Shown here one piece after another: positions 1 through 5,495 of a stretch of 9,079 bases of DNA. The position numbers were made by a program, and so were the translations under genes. Under the pieces are notes generated by a model. It worked only from the letters and a program-made list of their open reading frames with translations. It did not search any database and was not told the DNA's origin. The DNA is from Paracoccaceae bacterium (GTDB lineage: Bacteria > Pseudomonadota > Alphaproteobacteria > Rhodobacterales > Rhodobacteraceae), in NCBI GenBank assembly GCA_006227805.1, contig SBFT01000113.1, positions 1 through 9,079 on the forward strand. The letters run 5' to 3'. How positions within the stretch are numbered: the first letter of the stretch is position 1; each line of letters opens with the position of its first letter.

Positions 1-510
1 CAGGGACTGCACCAGGTGACCGAGGATGTCTTTCCCGCGGGCTTCTACCGCTTCTCGCGGAAGTCCTTCCTGGACGAGGAGGTGTTCGTTCTGGGGCTGC
101 TCTTCGTCTTCCGGCGCAACGGCGCCACCTTCGTGCGCGGCTATGAATCGCGCGAGGCGATGCGCGCGCAGGGCCTGCCCAACACCGCCGCGGCACGCGA
201 ATATCGGGGCCTTGCCCTGCGCGAGGAAGCCGGCATCACGATGCTGATCTCGCGCAAGGGAACGATGACCTGCTCGTTCAACTTCCTGTCGCGGGTGGCG
301 TCGTTCAACAACAACTTCTGGGTCGGGTATGCCACGCGGACCATTCCCGAAACCCTGTCCAGCACCCGTGTGCTGCGGCTGGTCTACGAACATATCCCCA
401 ATGATTGGTCCCAGATCATGGCGGCCGCGCGCGAGGTGGGCTTTGCCCGCCGCGAGGAGATGCATCCCTTCCATCTGCGCCTGCTGAGCCCGGATCATCC
501 CTTCCGCTGA
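1..510 (+). CDS. 3' part of an unrecognised gene, possibly an HTH-type regulator C-terminal domain (partial)
   Basis: An open frame runs from the left edge (first codons Q-G-L-H-Q-V-T) to TGA at 508-510, leaving 169 residues. An in-frame GTG at 16 is not credible as the start, because coding continues upstream of it without a break. The visible part is a soluble alpha/beta-looking segment with no membrane helix. It carries the patches FYRFSRKSFLDEEVFVLGL, SFNFLSRVASFNNNFWVGY and TRTIPETLSSTRVLRLVYEH. I do not recognise a named domain with certainty. The pattern resembles, from memory, the C-terminal sensing half of XRE-type regulators annotated in Rhodobacterales, whose helix-turn-helix would lie off-window. 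Codon use matches the neighbours, and 101 nt separate it from the Rieske oxygenase gene on the same strand. If it is a regulator, the oxygenase would be an obvious candidate target, but nothing here proves that. Confidence 0.75.
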   Translation, partial: QGLHQVTEDVFPAGFYRFSRKSFLDEEVFVLGLLFVFRRNGATFVRGYESREAMRAQGLPNTAAAREYRGLALREEAGITMLISRKGTMTCSFNFLSRVASFNNNFWVGYATRTIPETLSSTRVLRLVYEHIPNDWSQIMAAAREVGFARREEMHPFHLRLLSPDHPFR

Positions 511-562
511 GGCCCCATGTCGGCGCGGGACAAGTCGCGTCGGAAACCGGACATCCCGCGCG

Positions 563-573
563 GCCCGCCGGGC
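563..573 (+). repeat. Short GC hairpin in the 511-611 intergenic gap
   Basis: GCCCG-C-CGGGC is a perfect inverted repeat with a one-base centre. It is followed by a second weak inverted repeat, GGCGC (571-575) and GCGCC (583-587), around TAATCTG. No T-tract follows, so a classic intrinsic terminator is not supported. The element could be a weak stem between the first gene and the oxygenase gene, or chance in GC-rich DNA. I see no convincing -35/-10 pair in this 101-nt gap. Confidence 0.25.
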
Positions 574-597
574 GCTAATCTGGCGCCATGCCAAGCC

Positions 598-603
598 AGG
601 AGG
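598..603 (+). promoter_or_regulatory. Shine-Dalgarno AGGAGG deciding the oxygenase start
   Basis: A perfect AGGAGG lies 8 nt before the ATG at 612. The in-frame ATG at 588 lies upstream of this site and has no comparable purine run before it. The site therefore supports starting the Rieske oxygenase at 612 rather than 588. Confidence 0.85.
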
Positions 604-611
604 CCGCGTCC

Positions 612-1772
612 ATGCCCGAAGCCGTCACCGATCTGTCCCTCGTGCGTCAGCCCATTCACAAGGCGCATGGCCTGGGCAATGCCCATTACATCGACCCCGC
701 GATGCATCTCGAGGAAAGGCGCGCCGTGCTCGAGGCGAACTGGTCGGGCCTCGCCGTGGCCTCGGACGTGCCCGAACCGGGCGACGCGGTGCCGCTGACG
801 TTCCTCGGCCAGCCGCTCCTGCTGATCCGCGACCGCGCGGGACAGGTGCGCGTCTTCCTCAACACCTGCCGCCACCGGGGCATGATCCTGGTGGAACGGC
901 CCGGCAAGATCGAGGGCGCGATCCGCTGTCCCTATCACAGCTGGTGCTACAGCACCGACGGACGCCTCGTCTCGACCCCGCATGTGGGCGGCCCGGGGCG
1001 CAACACCCATGAAGGCATCGACCGCGCGACGCTGGGCCTGATCGAGGTGCGCAGCCATGTCTGGCGCGATGTCGTCTTCATCAACCTGTCCGGCGACGCC
1101 CCCCCGTTCGAGGACGTCAACGCCCGCGCCATAGCCCGCTGGGCAGAATACGAGCAGCCGATGTTCCACGGCGGCGCCGAAAGCCGGTTCACGCTGAACG
1201 TCGCATGCAACTGGAAGCTGGCGGTCGAGAATTACTGCGAAAGCTATCACCTGCCCTGGGTGCATCCCGGCCTGAACAGCTATTCGCGGCTGGAAGACCA
1301 TTACCATATCGAGGAGCCCCTTGCCTTCTCGGGGCAAGGCACGCTGGTCTATCGCCAGATCACCGACGAGGACGGCACGACCTTCCCGGATTTCAGGGAT
1401 CTCTCGCCGAAATGGGACACCGCGGCGGAATACATCGCCCTCTATCCCAACGTGCTTCTGGGGGTTCACCGCGACCATGCCTTCGCGATCATCCTGGAGC
1501 CGCAGGCGCAGGACCGCACGGCCGAGCATGTACACCTCTATTACCCGACCCCGGACACCAGCCCCGCGCTGCGCGCGCGCAATGCCGAACTCTGGCGGGG
1601 CGTCTTCGTCGAGGATGTCTTCGTCGTCGAGGGCATGCAGCGCGGGCGCCATGCCTCGGGCTTCGACGGCGGTCGTTTCGCCCCCGCCATGGACGGGCCG
1701 ACGCATCTCTTCCACGACTGGGTCGCGGCGCAGATCGAGGCCGGCCGCGCCCGGGCCAGGGCCGCGGAATGA
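612..1772 (+). CDS. Rieske [2Fe-2S] mononuclear iron oxygenase, alpha (catalytic) subunit
   Basis: This 386-residue protein is a cytoplasmic Rieske non-heme iron oxygenase. Such enzymes use electrons from a reductase and O2 to hydroxylate or N-dealkylate small substrates. The N-terminal Rieske domain has the C-x-H-x17-C-x2-H cluster motif: C86, H88 in NTCRHRG and C106, H109 in CPYHSW. The C-terminal SRPBCC catalytic domain has NWKLAVENYCESYH..WVH, giving iron ligands H213 and H218, with D335 (in VFVEDVF) as the likely third ligand. Position 210, normally the Asp bridging the two metal centres, is Glu. A Glu there is known in carnitine monooxygenase CntA, so quaternary-amine or betaine-type substrates are possible, but the substrate is not determined. 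No reductase, ferredoxin or beta-subunit gene is visible nearby. The start at 612 rests on the AGGAGG at 598-603. Its stop overlaps the next gene as ATGA. Confidence 0.93.
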   Translation: MPEAVTDLSLVRQPIHKAHGLGNAHYIDPAMHLEERRAVLEANWSGLAVASDVPEPGDAVPLTFLGQPLLLIRDRAGQVRVFLNTCRHRGMILVERPGKIEGAIRCPYHSWCYSTDGRLVSTPHVGGPGRNTHEGIDRATLGLIEVRSHVWRDVVFINLSGDAPPFEDVNARAIARWAEYEQPMFHGGAESRFTLNVACNWKLAVENYCESYHLPWVHPGLNSYSRLEDHYHIEEPLAFSGQGTLVYRQITDEDGTTFPDFRDLSPKWDTAAEYIALYPNVLLGVHRDHAFAIILEPQAQDRTAEHVHLYYPTPDTSPALRARNAELWRGVFVEDVFVVEGMQRGRHASGFDGGRFAPAMDGPTHLFHDWVAAQIEAGRARARAAE

Positions 1773-1990
1773 CCGGCCTCGACGCGCTCCTTCTGGCCGC
1801 GCACGAGGCAGGCGACGGTCGGGCGCTGGTCGCGCTCTACCAGGAGGCGGCGGCGCGCGCCGCCGATATCGACGCGGCCTGTTTCTACCTGACCCACGCC
1901 TTCGTCTTCGCGCTGGAAGCCGATCACCCGGACGTGGACCGCATCCGTGCCCGCCTGATCGCCGAGGGGCGCGAGCCCGCCCAGCCCTAG
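1769..1990 (+). CDS. Small 73-aa helical protein, translationally coupled to the Rieske oxygenase
   Basis: The ATG overlaps the oxygenase stop (ATGA, 1769-1772), and AGGG at 1758-1761 gives a 7-nt spacer. Both points suggest a real gene read by termination-reinitiation. The 73 residues have no signal peptide or clear membrane span and look like two or three amphipathic helices. The most distinctive core is around residues 22-50 (ALYQEAA, then DIDAACFYLTHAFVFALE), with one cysteine, C38. I do not know its function. Similar small proteins with a CFYLTHA-like stretch are, as far as I remember, annotated as hypothetical in Rhizobiales and Rhodobacterales. The tight coupling suggests a job linked to the oxygenase, such as a stabilising partner or assembly helper, but that is inference. 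Too short and unlike in sequence to be an oxygenase beta subunit. Its TAG stop interlocks with the stop of the converging membrane-protein gene. Confidence 0.8.
   Translation: MTGLDALLLAAHEAGDGRALVALYQEAAARAADIDAACFYLTHAFVFALEADHPDVDRIRARLIAEGREPAQP
1987..1990. other. Convergent gene ends sharing one CTAG
   Basis: The palindrome CTAG supplies TAG on the plus strand (1988-1990) for the 73-residue gene and TAG on the minus strand (1989-1987) for the DUF2189 gene. The two coding regions overlap tail to tail by 4 nt, so any transcription terminator for either gene must lie inside the other. Confidence 0.95.
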
Positions 1991-2763
1991 GCGCGCTGCC
2001 GCATCAGGCTGTAGAGGTGCCACGTCGCGTGGCCGAGGAGTGGCAGCACGATCAGGAGGCCCAGGAACCAGGGGATCAGCGCGGCGAACGTGACCACCGC
2101 GATGAAGGCGGCCCAGCCCAGCATCGGGACGGGATTGTCCAGCACCACCTTGAACGAGGTGATCATGGCGGTCACGAAATCCACCTCGCGGTCCAGCAGC
2201 AGCGGCAGCGCGATCACCGTGATGGTGTAGAGAAGCATCGCGAATGCCGCCCCCACGATCGTGCCCACCCCCAGCATCAACAGCCCGCTGGGCGTGAGGA
2301 ACACCTCGTAGGATGTTGATATGTTTGTCATTGTCGACAGGCCCAGGAACAGTGCGAAGATCATGTGGCCGATGAAGAACCAGAACAGGAAGATCACGAT
2401 GATGATGGCGCAGATCGATGGCAACTGGCGGCGGCTCTGGCGCAGGATGACGCCGAAGATGTCGGACATGCCCAGCGGCTGCCCCGCCTCGAGCCGGCGC
2501 GAGACCTCGTAGAGGCCCACCGCCGCGAAGGGGCCGATCAGCGGAAAGCCGATGGCCGCCAGAACCAGCCAGAAGGTCGTCCCGGTCGCCGACGTGATCC
2601 AGGCCATGGCCCAGCCGCCCAGCACGTAGAAGCCCGCGAAGATCAGCCCGAAAAGCGGCGCGCGCCGCATGTCCGACCAGCCGCGCGCCAGCGCCTCGCG
2701 CAGAAGGGCCGCATCCGGTGCGGCCAGGGGGGGAACGCCGAATTCGGGATCTCGGTTGGGCAT
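1987..2763 (-). CDS. DUF2189-type multi-pass integral membrane protein
   Basis: This 258-residue inner-membrane protein has a polar N-terminus of about 35 residues (LREALARGWSDMRRAPLFGL). Hydrophobic segments follow at roughly 36-57, 63-85, 115-140, 158-190 and 213-243, and the C-terminus PLLGHATWHLYSLMRQRA is typical of DUF2189 proteins. The family is sometimes labelled cytochrome c oxidase subunit I-like, but none of the oxidase heme or copper histidine motifs is present, so no oxidase role should be inferred. Its biochemical function is unknown. The start is ATG at 2763, preceded by AAGGGGAG (2779-2772) with about 8 nt of spacing. Only 16 nt separate it from the upstream amidase gene on the same strand, implying one transcript. 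A run of rare A/T-ending codons lies at residues 144-150, in the loop after the third hydrophobic segment. Confidence 0.88.
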   Translation of the reverse strand: MPNRDPEFGVPPLAAPDAALLREALARGWSDMRRAPLFGLIFAGFYVLGGWAMAWITSATGTTFWLVLAAIGFPLIGPFAAVGLYEVSRRLEAGQPLGMSDIFGVILRQSRRQLPSICAIIIVIFLFWFFIGHMIFALFLGLSTMTNISTSYEVFLTPSGLLMLGVGTIVGAAFAMLLYTITVIALPLLLDREVDFVTAMITSFKVVLDNPVPMLGWAAFIAVVTFAALIPWFLGLLIVLPLLGHATWHLYSLMRQRA

Positions 2764-2779
2764 CTGCGTCTCTCCCCTT

Positions 2780-4183
2780 CTAGACGGATGGCGGCCTGCG
2801 ACCGGGCCAGTCGGTTGCAGCGTGCCAGGCCGCGCCGATCTGCAGAAGCCGCTTGTCCGATCCGCGCGGGCCGATGATCTGGAGGCCCATGGGCCAGCCC
2901 TGCGCCCCGAAGCCCGCGGGAACCGCCAGCGTCGGCAGGCCGATCAGGCTGGCGGGGATCACCACCTGCATCCAGCGGTGATAGGTGTCCATCTGGCGAT
3001 CCCCGATGCTGCGCGGATAGTCCTGCATCACGTCGAAGGGCCAGACCTGCGCGGTCGGCAGCAGGATCGCGTCATAGGTTTCAAAGGCTTCCGCGGCCTT
3101 CCTGAACCAGTCCGAGCGGATCAGGCTGGCCTTGTGGACGTCCATCGCCGAGAGGGCGCGGCCGGTCTCGATCTCCCACAGGGCGGTGTCCTTGAGGGGC
3201 TTGCCCTGGTCCAGCAGCGGGCCCAGCCCCCCGGCGACCGCCCAGGACCGCAGCGCCACCCAGGACCGCCACATGGCGTCCGCATCGAAGGGCGGAGGCA
3301 TCTCGACCACCTCGGCGCCCAGGTCCGCGAAGGTCGAGAGCGCGGCGCGGCAGGTCGCAAGGACCCCCTCCTCGAACGGAAGGGCGCCGCCCCAGTCGCC
3401 CAGCCAGCCCAGGCGCATCCCTTTGAGGTCGGCCTCGGTCACCGTGCCGATGGGCTGGGCGTCATGGCCGTGGGGCTGGCGCGGGTCGGGGCCCGCGATG
3501 ACGTCCAGCAGAAGGCCCAGGTCCCCGGGGCACCGCGCCATGGGGCCCAGCGTCGCCAGCTGGTGCAGGAACGTGTCGCCCAGGGGCTCTGACGGGACCC
3601 AGCCCCAGCTGGGGCGGAACCCGTATACATTGTTCCAGCCCGCCGGGTTGCGCAGGCTGCCCATCATGTCGGACCCGTCGGCCAGCGGGATCATCCCCGC
3701 CGCCAGCGCCACCGCCGCTCCGCCTGACGATCCGCCCGCGCTGCGCGACGCGTCGTAGGGGTTGCGCGTGGGCCCGTAGACCGGGTTGAAGGTGTGGCTG
3801 CCCAGGCCCCATTCCGGCGTGTTGGTCTTGCCGATCAGGATCGCGCCCGCCGCGCGCATCCGGGCGGCGATCAGGTCGTCGGTCTCGGGCACGAACCCCG
3901 CCAGCGCGGGCGAGCCGTGGCACGAGACCAGACCCCTGACGTTGACCAGGTCCTTGACCGCGATGGGCAGGCCATGCAGGGGGCCGCGCGGCTCGGTCTC
4001 GTCGGCGGCGCGGGCCTGCGCCATCAAGTGGTCGGGGTCGTCCAGCGCCACCACTGCGTTCAGGCCGGGATTGACCGCCTCGATCCGCGCGAGGCTGGCG
4101 CGCATCAGGTCCTCGGCCGAGATATCCCCCGCCCGCAGACGGCGCACCAGGTCGCCTGCGCTAGCCCTTGTCAGATCGGTCAT
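2780..4183 (-). CDS. Amidase-signature family hydrolase
   Basis: This 467-residue enzyme belongs to the amidase-signature family, which hydrolyses carboxamides with a Ser-cisSer-Lys triad. The catalytic Lys is K77 in PIAVKDLV. The Gly/Ser-rich signature SAGGSSGG holds the cis-Ser at S152, and S176 is the nucleophile. The nucleophile loop reads GSDMMGSLRNPA, where many relatives have GTDxGGSxRxPA, so two Met/Gly positions differ. No signal peptide is visible, so it is probably cytoplasmic. The family covers many substrates and nothing here fixes one. GatA of the Glu-tRNA amidotransferase is unlikely because no gatB or gatC is adjacent. The start is ATG at 4183 with GGGAGG 6-7 nt upstream; another ATG at 4187-4185 is out of frame. 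It probably leads an amidase-DUF2189 operon. The 93-nt gap upstream holds no convincing promoter. Confidence 0.93.
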   Translation of the reverse strand: MTDLTRASAGDLVRRLRAGDISAEDLMRASLARIEAVNPGLNAVVALDDPDHLMAQARAADETEPRGPLHGLPIAVKDLVNVRGLVSCHGSPALAGFVPETDDLIAARMRAAGAILIGKTNTPEWGLGSHTFNPVYGPTRNPYDASRSAGGSSGGAAVALAAGMIPLADGSDMMGSLRNPAGWNNVYGFRPSWGWVPSEPLGDTFLHQLATLGPMARCPGDLGLLLDVIAGPDPRQPHGHDAQPIGTVTEADLKGMRLGWLGDWGGALPFEEGVLATCRAALSTFADLGAEVVEMPPPFDADAMWRSWVALRSWAVAGGLGPLLDQGKPLKDTALWEIETGRALSAMDVHKASLIRSDWFRKAAEAFETYDAILLPTAQVWPFDVMQDYPRSIGDRQMDTYHRWMQVVIPASLIGLPTLAVPAGFGAQGWPMGLQIIGPRGSDKRLLQIGAAWHAATDWPGRRPPSV

Positions 4184-4255
4184 CCATGCCCTCCCAGCGA
4201 ATGCCGGAAGAAGCCTAGCGCCCTGCGGGGGCCTTTGAAAAGATGCGCCTTCGCT

Positions 4256-4269
4256 GCGGCTTAAGCCGC
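4256..4269 (-). terminator. 14-nt palindrome just after prfB, possible weak terminator
   Basis: GCGGC-TTAA-GCCGC begins 7 nt beyond the prfB stop codon and would form a five-pair stem with a TTAA loop in the prfB transcript. A T-rich run (TCTTTTC on the minus strand) lies about 15 nt farther on, too far for a textbook intrinsic terminator. It may still mark the 3' end of the prfB message. Read-through into the amidase gene cannot be excluded. Confidence 0.35.
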
Positions 4270-4276
4270 CTGCCGC

Positions 4277-5401
4277 TCACTCCGCCTGCGCCTCGGCCCG
4301 GCTCTTGCCCGAGACGTCCATGGCCAGCGTCGCCGCCATGAAGCCGTCGAGGTCGCCGTCCAGCACGCCGCGCGTGTCGGATGTCTCGTATCCGGTGCGC
4401 AGGTCCTTCACCATCTGGTAGGGCTGCAGCACGTAGGACCGGATCTGGTTGCCCCAGCCTGCCTCGCCCTTGGCTTCGTGGGCGGCGTTGATCTCGGCGT
4501 TGCGGCGGTCCAGTTCCAGCTGGTAGAGCCGCGATTTCAGCGCCTTCATCGCGATGTCGCGGTTCTGGTGCTGGGACTTCTCGGACGATGTCACGACGAT
4601 GCCGGTCGGGTGGTGGGTGATGCGCACGGCCGAATCCGTGGTGTTGACGTGCTGGCCGCCCGCACCCGAGGACCGGTAGGTGTCGATGCGGATATCGGCG
4701 GGGTTCACCTCGATCTCGATGTTGTCGTCGACCACCGGATAGACCCAGACCGAGCTGAACGAGGTATGCCGCTTGGCCGCGCTGTCATAGGGCGAGATGC
4801 GCACCAGCCGGTGCACGCCCGATTCCGATTTCAGCCAGCCATAGGCGTTGTGGCCGCTGATCTTGTAGGTGGCGGACTTGATTCCCGCCTCGTCGCCCGC
4901 GCTCTCGGACTGAAGCTCGACCTTGTAGCCCTTCTTCTCGGCCCAGCGCACATACATCCGCGCCAGCATCGAGGCCCAGTCGCAGCTTTCGGTCCCGCCC
5001 GCACCCGCGTTGATCTCGAGGAAGGTGTCGTTGCCGTCCGCCTCGCCGTCCAGCAGGGCCTCCAGTTCCTTCTGGGCCGCGCGCGTCTGAAGCGCCTTCA
5101 GCGCCGCCTCGGCCTCGGTCACGACCTCGGTGTCGCCTTCCATCTCGCCCAGTTCGATCAGTTCGAGATTGTCCTCGAGATCGCGCTTGATGCCCTGATA
5201 GGTGTCGATCGCATCGACCAGGGCCTGGCGCTCGCGCATCAGCTTCTGCGCCGCTTCGGGATCGTCCCAGAGATTTGGGTTCTCGACGCGGGCGTTGAAT
5301 TCCTCCAGCCGGTGCGGAGCGGTCTGCCAGTCCATGCGCTGCCCCAGAAGGTGCAGCGATTTCCGGATGGCCTCGACCGTGTTTTGCGTATCTGCGCGCA
5401 T
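4277..5401 (-). CDS. prfB: Peptide chain release factor 2 (RF2)
   Basis: RF2 recognises UGA and UAA in the ribosomal A site and triggers hydrolysis of the peptidyl-tRNA. The 374-residue product has the expected layout: an N-terminal helical domain (1-110), a stop-codon recognition domain, and the catalytic GGQ loop at 248-250 in SSGAGGQHVN. The stop-codon reading tripeptide, SPF in Escherichia coli RF2, reads SPY (203-205) here within RISPYDSAAKRHTSF. The downstream THHPTGIVV and NQIRSYVLQPY segments are also RF2-like. The frame is uninterrupted: the usual autoregulatory in-frame UGA near codon 26 is absent, so synthesis does not need +1 frameshifting. The start is ATG at 5401 (MRADTQN) with AGGA 6-7 nt before it. 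The longer open frame upstream reads into the mrcA 3' end and looks non-native. It lies 94 nt downstream of mrcA on the same strand and may be partly cotranscribed. Confidence 0.97.
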   Translation of the reverse strand: MRADTQNTVEAIRKSLHLLGQRMDWQTAPHRLEEFNARVENPNLWDDPEAAQKLMRERQALVDAIDTYQGIKRDLEDNLELIELGEMEGDTEVVTEAEAALKALQTRAAQKELEALLDGEADGNDTFLEINAGAGGTESCDWASMLARMYVRWAEKKGYKVELQSESAGDEAGIKSATYKISGHNAYGWLKSESGVHRLVRISPYDSAAKRHTSFSSVWVYPVVDDNIEIEVNPADIRIDTYRSSGAGGQHVNTTDSAVRITHHPTGIVVTSSEKSQHQNRDIAMKALKSRLYQLELDRRNAEINAAHEAKGEAGWGNQIRSYVLQPYQMVKDLRTGYETSDTRGVLDGDLDGFMAATLAMDVSGKSRAEAQAE

Positions 5402-5448
5402 GGATCGTTCCTGCTGAAGTGCCTGCGGAGGTATCGGGGCGTGATAGC

Positions 5449-5492
5449 GCAGGCCCATGGCCCCGGCAAGCCGGGGCGAGACCGCGGCCTGC
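5449..5492 (-). repeat. Nested inverted repeat between mrcA and prfB
   Basis: Outer arms GCAGGCC (5449-5455) and GGCCTGC (5486-5492) pair perfectly over 7 bp. Inside them, CCCCGGC (5461-5467) and GCCGGGG (5470-5476) pair around AA. The internal loop is asymmetric (5 and 9 nt). The structure starts 3 nt after the mrcA stop codon. There is no T-tract after it on the minus strand, so it is more likely an mRNA 3'-end stabiliser, an attenuating stem or a weak terminator than a classic intrinsic terminator. Confidence 0.5.
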
Positions 5493-5495
5493 CCT

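Noticed and set aside
588..611. Upstream ATG for the Rieske oxygenase
   Set aside because: The perfect AGGAGG at 598-603 lies downstream of it and is ideally spaced for ATG 612.
495..1715. 406-codon open frame on the minus strand, opposite the Rieske oxygenase
   Set aside because: Its composition is typical of an antisense shadow and it shows no domain, while the plus strand encodes a complete Rieske oxygenase.
1769..1990. Small protein as a Rieske oxygenase beta subunit
   Set aside because: Beta subunits are about 160-190 residues with an alpha+beta fold; this one is 73 residues and appears all-helical.
1987..2763. Membrane protein as a true cytochrome oxidase subunit I
   Set aside because: The heme- and copper-binding histidine motifs are missing and the protein is only 258 residues.
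2365..3592. Two overlapping plus-strand open frames opposite DUF2189 and the amidase
   Set aside because: Low-complexity Arg/Gly/His/Pro-rich translations without motifs; the minus strand explains the coding signal.
2780..4183. Amidase as GatA of the Glu-tRNA amidotransferase
   Set aside because: No gatB or gatC next to it, and the nucleophile loop departs from the usual GTDxGGS pattern.
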